From contig CAWAMV010000004.1 of NCBI GenBank assembly GCA_963783195.1, positions 1,240,001-1,304,000 on the forward strand: a stretch of DNA of 64,000 nucleotides, written 5' to 3'. Positions 47,262-55,263 of the stretch are shown one piece after another (positions within the stretch are counted from its first letter, which is position 1; each line of letters begins with the position of its first letter). The DNA comes from Croceibacterium_B sp963783195. GTDB taxonomy: Bacteria; Pseudomonadota; Alphaproteobacteria; Sphingomonadales; Sphingomonadaceae. Position numbers and translations under genes: made by a program. Under the pieces are notes generated by a model, which saw only the letters and a program-made list of their open reading frames with translations, ran no database searches and was not told the DNA's origin.

Positions 47262-47978
47262 ATGAGCCTGACTGCCTCTCCGCTGGTGCGGAACCTCTCG
47301 AGGTTCGGGGGACTTGCCGCCCAGGACCTTGAGCGGCTGGACGCAGCGGTGGGGAAGTGCGTTGCCACTGCTGCCGCCCATGTGGATCTGGTCAGGGAAG
47401 GCGACTGTCCCACGGCGATACTGGTCGTGCTCGACGGTTGGGTATCGCGATATAAGCAATTGCGTGACGGGCATCGTCAGATAGTCTCCCTGTCGATCGC
47501 AGGAGACATTTGCGATACCAGTGCCTTCGTGCGGCAACGCTCGGACTATTCGCTTGGCACTCTCACGGCTGTGAAATTCGCCGAAATATCCCCCGAGGAC
47601 TTCGGAACCATCCTGACGAGTTCGCCGGCCATGGCCAAGGCTCTATGGTGGAACGAGATGGTCTCGTCCTCCATTCAGCGGGCGTGGACCACGAACATCG
47701 GTCAGCGGCCGGCCATTGCGCGTATCTCGCACCTGTTTTGCGAAATGCAGGTCCGTCTGCAGAAAATGGATCTGGTTCAGGGCAACGGTTTCGCGTTCCC
47801 GCTCACGCAGCTGGATATCGCCGATGCTACCGGCCTGACAGCGGTCCACGTCAACCGCACGTTGCGAGCCTTGCGCCGGGACAATCTGATCCAACTGCGC
47901 GGCAAGCACCTCACGATCCTCGATCCTGACGCCTTGCGGAATATCGCGACTTTCGACCCTTCGTATCTTCACCTCTAG
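47262..47978 (+). CDS. Crp/Fnr-family transcriptional regulator
   Basis: This 238-residue protein resembles the neighbouring regulator in layout: a cyclic-nucleotide-binding-like barrel (AHVDLVREGDCPTAILVVLDGWVSRYK) and a winged helix (DIADATGLTAVHVNRTLRALRRDNLIQLRGK, about 180-215). No Fnr-type cysteine cluster is seen. It is transcribed away from the DUF6894-Crp unit, with a 160-base shared upstream region. The similar middle segment (WTTNIGQRPAIARISHLFCEM versus REWLVNLGARRGAVRIAHLFCEM) suggests the two are paralogues. Confidence 0.85.
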   Translation: MSLTASPLVRNLSRFGGLAAQDLERLDAAVGKCVATAAAHVDLVREGDCPTAILVVLDGWVSRYKQLRDGHRQIVSLSIAGDICDTSAFVRQRSDYSLGTLTAVKFAEISPEDFGTILTSSPAMAKALWWNEMVSSSIQRAWTTNIGQRPAIARISHLFCEMQVRLQKMDLVQGNGFAFPLTQLDIADATGLTAVHVNRTLRALRRDNLIQLRGKHLTILDPDALRNIATFDPSYLHL

Positions 47979-48191
47979 GCTGCGGGGCGTCGTCCCTGAG
48001 CCGCGCGCGTGCTCCCGCGCAATCGGCAGACGGACTAGCGCGACCGGAACGTCACGAACGCGGCTCGCATCGTTTGCAGGCGTTGTTGCGGCGACCGCAC
48101 CTGATCGACGGATGAGGCGGCGATGGGAGGGCGCGCACTGCCCCGTCCGAATGAGCTGCCAGCGCGTTGCGCTACCTGAACGCGACTTTGT

Positions 48192-49379
48192 TCAGGCCGC
48201 CTTCTCCATGCCCGTCTTGAGGACGACCTTGGTCCACGTGTCCTGTTCTTCCTTGAAGTTCTTGTAACCCCGGGGTGCTTCCTCGAGCGGCAGCCGGTGG
48301 CTGATGAGGAACGTCGTATCGAGCGTGCCGTCCTCGATCCTGGCCAACAGGTCCTTGGTATACTTCTGGACGTGGGTCTGACCGCTGCGGATCTGCAGGC
48401 CCTTTTCCATCATTGCGCCCAGCGGCCACTTGTCCGTCATCCCGCCGTAGACGCCGGGCATCGAGACCTTTCCGCCGAACCGCACCGCCAGGATCGCCTG
48501 CTTCAATGCGCTTGCGCGGTCGGCACCGATGCCGATCTTCTGTTTCACCACGTCGATCATGTTGTCGACCGCGAAGCCATGCGATTCCATGCCCACGGCG
48601 TCGATCACGGCATCGACCCCGATCCCTCCCGACATCTCCATCAGCGCTTCGCGCACGTCGGTTTCGCGGAAGTTGATGATATCCGCGCCCAGCTTGCGCG
48701 CCAGTTCGAGCCGGTGCGGATAGTGATCGATCGCGATGACCCTGGCCGCCCCCATCACGATCGCGGACTGGATCGCGAACAGCCCCACCGGGCCGCAACC
48801 CCAGACCGCGACCGTATCGTCGGGCTGGATGTCGGCGTTCTCCGCAGCCATCCAGCCGGTCGGCAGGATGTCGGAGAGGAACAGGACCTTGTCGTCTTCC
48901 AGATGGTCTGGAACGACGATCGGGCCGACGTCGGAAAAGGGCACCCTGACGTATTCGGCCTGCCCGCCCGAATAACCGCCGGTCAGGTGAGAATATCCGA
49001 ACAGACCGCTCATCGGCTGACCGTAGAGCGTGGCGGACATGTCCTGCTTTTCGACAGGATTGGAGTTGTCGCACGCGGAATATTGCTGGCTCTTGCAGTG
49101 GAAGCAGCCGCCACAGGCGATGGTGAACGGCACCACCACCCGTTGGCCCTTCTGCAAGGTCGAGTCGGTACCGATCTCGACGACCTCGCCCATGAATTCG
49201 TGGCCAAGTACGTCTCCCGGCTTCACGCCCGGGATCACCCCATCGTAGAGGTGCAGGTCCGATCCGCAGATTGCGGTGCTCGTGACCCTGATGATCGCAT
49301 CGCGCGGATTGATGATCTCGGGATCGTCGACCGTCTCGACGCGCACGTCCTTGGTGCCGTGCCAGGTCAGGGCCTTCAT
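48192..49379 (-). CDS. Zinc-dependent alcohol dehydrogenase (formaldehyde-dehydrogenase-like)
   Basis: This 395-residue medium-chain dehydrogenase has the catalytic zinc ligands in CGSDLH (near 38) and GHEFMGEVVE (near 60), structural-zinc cysteines in CGGCFHCKSQQYSAC and the NAD-binding GCGPVG (near 190). The insert and length fit the glutathione-independent formaldehyde-dehydrogenase-like branch, but the substrate cannot be told. Its ATG overlaps the stop of the upstream SRPBCC gene (ATGA), so the two form an operon, a pairing common in alphaproteobacterial stress loci. Confidence 0.88.
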   Translation of the reverse strand: MKALTWHGTKDVRVETVDDPEIINPRDAIIRVTSTAICGSDLHLYDGVIPGVKPGDVLGHEFMGEVVEIGTDSTLQKGQRVVVPFTIACGGCFHCKSQQYSACDNSNPVEKQDMSATLYGQPMSGLFGYSHLTGGYSGGQAEYVRVPFSDVGPIVVPDHLEDDKVLFLSDILPTGWMAAENADIQPDDTVAVWGCGPVGLFAIQSAIVMGAARVIAIDHYPHRLELARKLGADIINFRETDVREALMEMSGGIGVDAVIDAVGMESHGFAVDNMIDVVKQKIGIGADRASALKQAILAVRFGGKVSMPGVYGGMTDKWPLGAMMEKGLQIRSGQTHVQKYTKDLLARIEDGTLDTTFLISHRLPLEEAPRGYKNFKEEQDTWTKVVLKTGMEKAA

Positions 49380-50032
49380 GCCTTGTTCTCCTGCTTGGCG
49401 GCGCGGGTTTGGTCGGCGGTCCGCGCCGAGGTGGCAATCTCACCGGTTTCCATCAGCATCTTGAACCGCTTGAGATCGTGCCGCGCCTGTATCTCGGGCT
49501 CGCGCAAGAACATCTTGGCCAGCGCTCGGCCCAGCTCCCCCGCCGGCGGCTTGTATGCCACGATAAGGCCAACCCGGGTGCCGCGTTCGCCCGGAGCGTC
49601 CTCGAAAGTGACGCGCCCCTCGGTGTCGATATCCGACCCTTCGACCGAGCGCCACGCGATGAGCTCGCCATCCTGCTCGCGCGCGATTTCGGTCTTGACC
49701 GCCACGGTGCGGCCCCCGGGCGCCTTGATGTGCCAGGTCGCCAAGCCTGCCGTCGCATTGTGGACCTCGATCTTTTCCAGATTCTCCATCCAGTCGGAAA
49801 GATTCGTGAAGTCGCGCCAGACACTGAACAGTTCCGGCCGCGGCTTGCGGATCGTCACCGTCCGGCCGACGACCGAGTACTCCCCGAAACCGCGCCGGGC
49901 GGTGAAGCCCGGAGCATCATCGGCAGACCTCCCCTTCTTCGTCTTTGCCGCCAGGATCGAACCGAGAGCAACGCCTCCCAACGCGAGTCCCACACCGAGT
50001 GCGCCTGCCGCGGCGCCCTTCCTTTGATCCAT
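49376..50032 (-). CDS. SRPBCC-family protein with N-terminal membrane segment
   Basis: This 218-residue protein has one hydrophobic, Gly/Ala-rich segment (about residues 5-27) and then a SRPBCC/polyketide-cyclase-like domain (about 50-190: VGRTVTIRKPRPELFSVWRDFTNLSDWMENLEKIEV, ending with the long C-terminal helix LGRALAKMFLREPEIQARHDLKRFK). It probably binds a hydrophobic ligand at the membrane; no enzyme activity is evident. The ATG at 50032 follows GGAG with six bases between. A candidate EcfG-type promoter lies upstream. Confidence 0.8.
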   Translation of the reverse strand: MDQRKGAAAGALGVGLALGGVALGSILAAKTKKGRSADDAPGFTARRGFGEYSVVGRTVTIRKPRPELFSVWRDFTNLSDWMENLEKIEVHNATAGLATWHIKAPGGRTVAVKTEIAREQDGELIAWRSVEGSDIDTEGRVTFEDAPGERGTRVGLIVAYKPPAGELGRALAKMFLREPEIQARHDLKRFKMLMETGEIATSARTADQTRAAKQENKA

Positions 50033-50058
50033 CGTGATCTCCATTGTCTGTTCGATGG

Positions 50059-50083
50059 AAACCACGGTTTTCGGGAAGGTTCC
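50059..50083 (-). promoter_or_regulatory. Candidate EcfG-type general stress promoter
   Basis: On the minus strand GGAAC (50083-50079) is followed after 16 bases by GTTT (50062-50059), close to the GGAAC-N16/17-CGTT consensus used by the alphaproteobacterial general stress sigma factor. It is about 27 bases before the SRPBCC start codon. The -10 lacks the leading C of the consensus. Confidence 0.45.
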
Positions 50084-50344
50084 GGACGTTTCGGGATGAA
50101 TTCGGCGCCGTGCGGCCATGCGTTTGAACGCAGCGGCGAAGGGCTCTGGCAGTGCGAACGCAATGATCGACGAGACTCTCGGGGTACATCTGGAAGAGCA
50201 GTGACGGCCGCAGCGCCGCTGTCGGAGCGCGGGATCGAGCGCCTTCAGCGGTCGGCCCGGAATCGAACCGTATCCACGCGGGTCCGGAACTTCAACTCAC
50301 GAACGTTTGGGATAGTGCGCGTCCCCTGTTAGGGGGCCGGCGAA
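50084..50344. other. Intergenic region before the ABC-F gene
   Basis: This rest of the 312-base gap between the divergent SRPBCC and ABC-F genes contains no gene I can support. A GGAAC at 50287-50291 is followed by CGTT after only 13 bases, which is too short for an EcfG promoter. The bases just before the ABC-F start include a GGGGGCC stretch. Confidence 0.4.
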
Positions 50345-52195
50345 ATGATCTCGATCGACAACCTTACCGTGCGCCTGGGCGGCCGGGCCATCCTGCAGGG
50401 CGCCTCGGCCGCCATCCCGCCCAATGCCCGGATCGGGCTGATTGGCCGCAATGGGGCCGGCAAGTCCACGCTGATGAAGGTCATGATCGGCGAGCTCGAG
50501 CCCGACCAGGGCTCGATCGAGAAGCCGCGCCGCGCACGGATGGGCTATATCGCGCAGGAAGCGCCGAGCGGATCGATCACGCCGTTCGAGGCGGTGCTCG
50601 CGGGCGATGCCGAGCGCGCACGCCTGATGGACGAAGCGGAAGGCTGCAGCGACATGGAGCGCCTGGGCGACATCCATGACCGCCTGCTGGCGATCGACGC
50701 CTACGCGGCGCCCTCGCGTGCCGCGATCATCCTGAGCGGCCTGGGATTCGATGAAGCCATGCAGGCGCAGCCGCTCGACAGCTTTTCCGGTGGATGGAAG
50801 ATGCGGGTCGCGCTGGGCGCACTGCTGCTGTCCGCTCCCGACGTGCTGTTGCTTGACGAGCCGTCGAATCACCTCGACCTGGAAGCGACCCTGTGGCTGG
50901 AGAGCTTCCTGAAGTCCTACCAGGGCACGATGATCGTGATCAGCCACGAACGCGACCTGCTCAACAACGTGGTTACCGATATCCTGCATCTCCAGGACGG
51001 TAAGCTGACGCTCTATCCCGGCGGATACGACGCCTTCGAGGTGCAGCGCGCGGAGCGGGCCGCGCAACTCGCAGCCGCCAAGGCTGCGCAGGACGCACAG
51101 CGGGCGCGATTGCAGGACTATGTCGCACGCAACAGCGCCCGGGCTTCCACCGCCCGACAGGCGCAGTCGCGCGCGAAAATGCTCGCCAAGATGCAGCCGA
51201 TCGCTGCGCTGATGGAAGATCCGAGCCTGAGCTTCGACTTTCCCAGTCCCGAGGAAATGCGCCCGCCGCTCATCACGCTGGACCTCGCGGCGGTTGGCTA
51301 CGGCCCGACGCCCATCCTCCAGCGGCTGAACCTGCGGATCGATCCGGACGACCGGATCGCGCTGCTGGGCCGCAACGGCAACGGCAAGACGACGCTTGCC
51401 CGCTTGCTCGCCGCGCAGCTCGCGCCAATGGATGGGGCCATGCAGGCGTCGGGCCGGATGCGAGTGGGCTATTTCACCCAGTACCAGGTGGAGGAGCTGT
51501 CGTCCGACGGGACGCCTCTCGAACACATGACGCGAGCCATGGAGGGGGCTTCTCCGGGCGCGGTGCGCGCGCAGCTCGGGCGGTTCGGTTTCTCGGGGCA
51601 CAAGGCCACCACCAAGGTCGGCAAGCTTTCCGGCGGCGAGCGGGCGCGGCTCGCACTGGCGCTCATCACCCGGGACGCGCCGCACCTCCTGATCCTCGAC
51701 GAGCCGACCAACCACCTCGACGTCGATGCGCGCGAGGCGCTGGTGCAGGCGCTCAATGCGTTCGCAGGCGCGGTCATCCTGATCAGCCACGATCGCCACA
51801 TGGTCGAACTGACTGCCGACCGCCTGGTGCTGGTCGATGACGGCACGGCAAGGGAGTACGCGGGCAGTATCGAGGATTACATCGACCTCGTGCTCGGACG
51901 AAACCAGCCGAGGCCACCGGGCAGCCAGAAACCGAAGAAGAATCGCCAGGGATCGACCAAGGAACGGGAGGCCGCGCGGCTTGCGCGCAGCACTGTCACG
52001 GCCACGGAAAAGCTGATCGCCCGGCTACAGGAGAAGCTGGCCTCGATCGACGAGGCACTGGCCGACCCGTCCGGTTCTGCCGACAGATCGGCCGGCGATC
52101 TCGTGCGCGCCCGGGCGACCCTCGCGGCGGAGCTGGAGGAGGCGGAACTGCAGTGGATCGATGCGCAGGAAAGCCTGGAGAAGGCAGGAGCCTGA
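50345..52195 (+). CDS. ABC-F family ATPase (Uup/EttA type)
   Basis: This 616-residue soluble protein has two ABC ATPase domains and no membrane segment, as in ribosome-associated ABC-F factors. Walker A motifs are GRNGAGKST (near 36) and GRNGNGKTT (near 340); signatures are FSGGWKMRVALG and LSGGERARLALAL; Walker B regions are VLLLDEPSNHLDL and LLILDEPTNHLDV. The inter-domain linker is helical and charged, and a C-terminal coiled coil (about 540-616) recalls Uup. The exact subgroup is not certain. A small gene follows six bases after its stop. Confidence 0.92.
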   Translation: MISIDNLTVRLGGRAILQGASAAIPPNARIGLIGRNGAGKSTLMKVMIGELEPDQGSIEKPRRARMGYIAQEAPSGSITPFEAVLAGDAERARLMDEAEGCSDMERLGDIHDRLLAIDAYAAPSRAAIILSGLGFDEAMQAQPLDSFSGGWKMRVALGALLLSAPDVLLLDEPSNHLDLEATLWLESFLKSYQGTMIVISHERDLLNNVVTDILHLQDGKLTLYPGGYDAFEVQRAERAAQLAAAKAAQDAQRARLQDYVARNSARASTARQAQSRAKMLAKMQPIAALMEDPSLSFDFPSPEEMRPPLITLDLAAVGYGPTPILQRLNLRIDPDDRIALLGRNGNGKTTLARLLAAQLAPMDGAMQASGRMRVGYFTQYQVEELSSDGTPLEHMTRAMEGASPGAVRAQLGRFGFSGHKATTKVGKLSGGERARLALALITRDAPHLLILDEPTNHLDVDAREALVQALNAFAGAVILISHDRHMVELTADRLVLVDDGTAREYAGSIEDYIDLVLGRNQPRPPGSQKPKKNRQGSTKEREAARLARSTVTATEKLIARLQEKLASIDEALADPSGSADRSAGDLVRARATLAAELEEAELQWIDAQESLEKAGA

Positions 52196-52201
52196 CCGGC
52201 A

Positions 52202-52396
52202 ATGCGCACACGTCTCAGCGTCTGCCTGCGCAAGCAGCGCTTCGGCACCGAAGGCGAGGCTCTCGCCGCCGCGAGATCTGCGCAGCTCGACCTGAGGCAT
52301 TACCGTTGCGACCGTTGCGGGCGATTTCACCTGACCAGCCGCCGCAAGGGCAAACGCGTGGCGCGTCCCGCCGCTGCCGAGGGGCTTGGGCGGTGA
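52202..52396 (+). CDS. Small zinc-ribbon-like protein
   Basis: This 64-residue basic protein has a CDRCGRFH segment (C-x2-C, followed by His) in HYRCDRCGRFHLTSRRKGK, suggesting a half zinc ribbon that could bind RNA or a ribosomal component. No named family is recognised. It starts six bases after the ABC-F stop and its TGA overlaps the GTG start of the pseudouridine synthase gene, so it belongs to a translation-related operon. Confidence 0.65.
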   Translation: MRTRLSVCLRKQRFGTEGEALAAARSAQLDLRHYRCDRCGRFHLTSRRKGKRVARPAAAEGLGR

Positions 52397-52935
52397 CCGG
52401 GATCATCCTGTTCAACAAACCCTACGGCGTACTTTCGCAGTTCACCGACGAGCGGGACGGCGAGCCGCGGACGACTTTGGCCCGGTTTATCGACGCGCCC
52501 GGTTTCTATCCCGCGGGCCGGCTGGATTTCGACAGCGAGGGTCTGCTGGTCCTGTGCAGCGACGGCCGGATGCAGGCGCGGATCGCCGATCCCCGTTTCA
52601 AGCTGCCCAAGTCCTATCTCGCGCAGGTCGAGGGCATTCCCGAAGATTCCGCGCTGGTTGCGCTGCGGCGCGGCGTGCGCCTCAAGGACGGGATGACGCG
52701 CCCCGCACACGCCGAGCGGATCCCGGACCCCGCTTTATGGCCGCGCAATCCGCCCATCAGGGTGCGCAAGTCCATTCCCGACTCCTGGCTTCGAATGACT
52801 CTCTCCGAGGGTCGCAACCGGCAGGTGCGGCGCATGACCGCGGCGGTCGGCCACCCCACGCTGAGGCTGGTGCGCTGGTCGGTCGGCGAGTGGACGCTCG
52901 AGGGGCTGGCGCCTGGACAATGGCGCGAGGCCTGA
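52393..52935 (+). CDS. RluE/RsuA-family pseudouridine synthase
   Basis: This 180-residue enzyme lacks the N-terminal S4 domain, as RluE does. IILFNKPYGVLSQFTDE opens the fold, the catalytic Asp is in YPAGRLDFDSEGLLVL (near 43) and the C-terminal LSEGRNRQVRRMTAAVGHPTLRLVR is the conserved RNA-binding stretch. It would isomerise a uridine of ribosomal RNA; the site cannot be read from sequence. The GTG start at 52393 overlaps the small upstream gene by GTGA; the frame is open upstream without family similarity. Confidence 0.9.
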   Translation: MTGIILFNKPYGVLSQFTDERDGEPRTTLARFIDAPGFYPAGRLDFDSEGLLVLCSDGRMQARIADPRFKLPKSYLAQVEGIPEDSALVALRRGVRLKDGMTRPAHAERIPDPALWPRNPPIRVRKSIPDSWLRMTLSEGRNRQVRRMTAAVGHPTLRLVRWSVGEWTLEGLAPGQWREA

Positions 52936-52943
52936 TCCCCCGG

Positions 52944-54101
52944 TCATTCTCCGTCGGTGAAGGCAACGCAGCCGCGATTGACCAGGTCGACGACCAGGGC
53001 TGCGACGAGCGGGGTTTCGGCCAGATCTGGTCCGGCCTCCACTCGGGAGCCGGCGCAGAGCTGCTCGGCAAACACTGCCACGTCGCCGCTGCATCGCCAC
53101 GACGCGCCGTCCACGAACAGCGTGACGGTGTCGGCGTCGCGCCGAACGAAGGCGAAGCGGCTGGCGGGGTTGCGTTCGAGGAATCGGCTGCCGGCGACGA
53201 GCTCGCCCAGGTCCGCCGGCGAAACCTGATGCTCCGGCGTCCAGTCCAGTTGTTCGTTCTTCGGCGCAGTGGCGTATTCGCCAAACCAGGAGGCGAACCC
53301 GCTGCGGTCCAACAGTGCGCCGATCGCCATGTCCTGCAACCGGCCCAGCGCCTCCGCGGAAATCTCTCCCGGATTGGCCTGTCCGGCGAGCTCGGTGTCG
53401 GCGTACCGATCATCCTCGCGCAGCGTGTCGAGCACCCGATCGGTCCAGGCCGAGAGGAGATCGCCGCGCGACGGCGCGCGAAACCCGATCGAATAGGTCA
53501 TGCAATCGCCACCGACGGCCACTCCCTCGTGCGCGAAGCCCGGGGGCACGTAGAGGATGTCGCCCGGTTCGAGCACCCACTCCTCCACCGGTTCGAAATC
53601 GGCCAACAGGCGCAGGCCGTCGTGCGGCAACAGCGGCGCTGTATCGTCGCACCTGCGGCCGATCCTCCAGCGTCGCCTTCCCAGGCCCTGGACCAGGAAC
53701 ACATCGTATTGGTCGAAATGCGCGCCCACTCCGCCGCCGTCGACGGCATAGCTCACCATTACGTCATCGATGCGCCAGTTGGGGATGAAGCGGAACGGCT
53801 CCAGCAACTCGGCCACCGCCGGAACGTGGTGGTCGACCGCCTGGACGAGCAAGGTCCAGGGACAATCCCCCAGCTCGCCGAACCGTCTCGGCAGAATTGG
53901 ACCGTGCTCGAGCTTCCAGCTATCGGGGCCGTCGTTGCGAACCAGCCTGGCTTCGATTTCGGGCTCGCATGCCAGGCCAGCGAGTTCGTCGGGATCGAGC
54001 GGATTGGCCCACTGCTGCCACGGATTGCGTATCAGGCGCGGCTGCTTCTGCCAGCTGTCGCGGAGGAATTGCTCTGCATCGAAATCCCGGAAGCGTGGCA
54101 C
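52944..54101 (-). CDS. JmjC/cupin ribosomal oxygenase (YcfD/RoxA-like)
   Basis: This 385-residue Fe(II)/2-oxoglutarate oxygenase fits the bacterial YcfD family, which hydroxylates an arginine of ribosomal protein L16. The cupin core has the metal motif HFDQYD (HxD, near 127) and the distal histidine in YVPPGFAHEGVAV (near 190); FLRDSWQKQPRLIRN opens the protein as in the family. A C-terminal winged-helix-like region follows (about 230-385). It converges with the pseudouridine synthase gene, eight bases apart. Confidence 0.87.
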   Translation of the reverse strand: MPRFRDFDAEQFLRDSWQKQPRLIRNPWQQWANPLDPDELAGLACEPEIEARLVRNDGPDSWKLEHGPILPRRFGELGDCPWTLLVQAVDHHVPAVAELLEPFRFIPNWRIDDVMVSYAVDGGGVGAHFDQYDVFLVQGLGRRRWRIGRRCDDTAPLLPHDGLRLLADFEPVEEWVLEPGDILYVPPGFAHEGVAVGGDCMTYSIGFRAPSRGDLLSAWTDRVLDTLREDDRYADTELAGQANPGEISAEALGRLQDMAIGALLDRSGFASWFGEYATAPKNEQLDWTPEHQVSPADLGELVAGSRFLERNPASRFAFVRRDADTVTLFVDGASWRCSGDVAVFAEQLCAGSRVEAGPDLAETPLVAALVVDLVNRGCVAFTDGE

Positions 54102-54277
54102 TATCGGTAGCTGAACAGCGGGTCGTTCGGGTCCATCGCGCGAGTGCTAGCGGGGGTTCTGCAAAAGGCAACCTGAACAGGGCGAGCCACTGCCACGGGC
54201 AATGGCGCTGGAGCATTCGCCAGAATGCACGCCTCGTTGACGGGTGGGTCAACGGGAAAACCGACCAGGCCTTTCCC

Positions 54278-55252
54278 CTACTCGAAGTTCTTCAGTTCGA
54301 CCGTTGCTTCCGGATTGACGCAGAGGCGGCAATTCGCGCCGAGGAAACTGCGCGCGGCGCTCTCGCTGTCACGCAGCTGCCATTCGAGCCAGTCGACGAC
54401 GATCCCGGCCGCGGTTCCGCCCATCGGCCTGCTGTAGGTGCCGCCGTGGCCGAACGGCAGGTTGACCAGCGCGACCGGCACGTGATCGATGCGGCTCACG
54501 TCATCCGTGCCGTTGGCGTAAGCGATGTCGGTCGGACCGCCGAGCAGATACATGACGGGGGTATGGAACTTGCCGAGCGACGACTTGGGCAGGCTCATCC
54601 CGCCGATCGATTCCCGGTTGTCGTTGAAGATGCCGGAATTCTGCACCACGACTGTCGTGACGCGGGGATCGGATGCGAGGCCGATGGCCTGCAATCCGCC
54701 GCAGCTGAACCCCCCGACCGCGACGGCCTGCTTGTCGATCAGACCCGCGTACTTGCTGCCGTTGCGGGCGTTCTCGGCCAGGGCGAAGTCGAGACCTTCT
54801 CGCACGTCGTCGGCGCTGGTCGCCGGCGGTGGAAGGCGTTGACCGGCTTCCGGCGTGCGCGGCGGTTCGGGCCGAACCTTGGCATTGGGCCCGCTGCGCC
54901 ACTTGCCCGGCGCGATGACGAGATATCCGTAGGAGGCGATCTCGGCCAGGTGCTGGCGCTGGCTCGACCCGTCGTCGGCGCATCCGCCGTTGCCCCAGGC
55001 GAACACCCCCAGTTTGCCGCCCTTGAACGGCGTGAGGTCTGCCGGCCGATAGACCACGTGATCGGGAAGACCGGCGTCGAGTTCCATCACCGCGGGATAG
55101 GGCCCGTCGCCCGCAGTGTCGGGGACCTTGTTGGCCTCGGCCATCGCGCGGGCGAAATCGCCTTCGGGCGCGGCCTGTTGCTGCGCGCCGGCGACGGTCG
55201 GCAGAAAGGCCAGCGCGGCCGCGACGGCGGCGATTTGCGACTTGGTACCCAT
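54278..55252 (-). CDS. Exported alpha/beta hydrolase
   Basis: This 324-residue protein has a signal peptide (residues 1-24, ending AGA) and a dienelactone-hydrolase-like alpha/beta core. The nucleophile Ser is in VGGFSCGGLQA (near 172), a further segment PVMYLLGGPTDIAYANG could hold the acid, and LPFGHGGTY the histidine. AVMELDAGLPDHVVYRP and LGVFAWGNGGC precede the elbow. It starts 11 bases after the stop of the CoA-transferase gene and is the last gene of the minus-strand operon. It may release from an ester or amide the acid that the TRAP system imports. Confidence 0.78.
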   Translation of the reverse strand: MGTKSQIAAVAAALAFLPTVAGAQQQAAPEGDFARAMAEANKVPDTAGDGPYPAVMELDAGLPDHVVYRPADLTPFKGGKLGVFAWGNGGCADDGSSQRQHLAEIASYGYLVIAPGKWRSGPNAKVRPEPPRTPEAGQRLPPPATSADDVREGLDFALAENARNGSKYAGLIDKQAVAVGGFSCGGLQAIGLASDPRVTTVVVQNSGIFNDNRESIGGMSLPKSSLGKFHTPVMYLLGGPTDIAYANGTDDVSRIDHVPVALVNLPFGHGGTYSRPMGGTAAGIVVDWLEWQLRDSESAARSFLGANCRLCVNPEATVELKNFE

Positions 55253-55263
55253 GTATCGCTCTC

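Noticed and set aside
50287..50308. GGAAC ... CGTT upstream of the ABC-F gene as an EcfG promoter
   Set aside because: The spacer is only 13 bases, too short for the GGAAC-N16/17-CGTT pattern.
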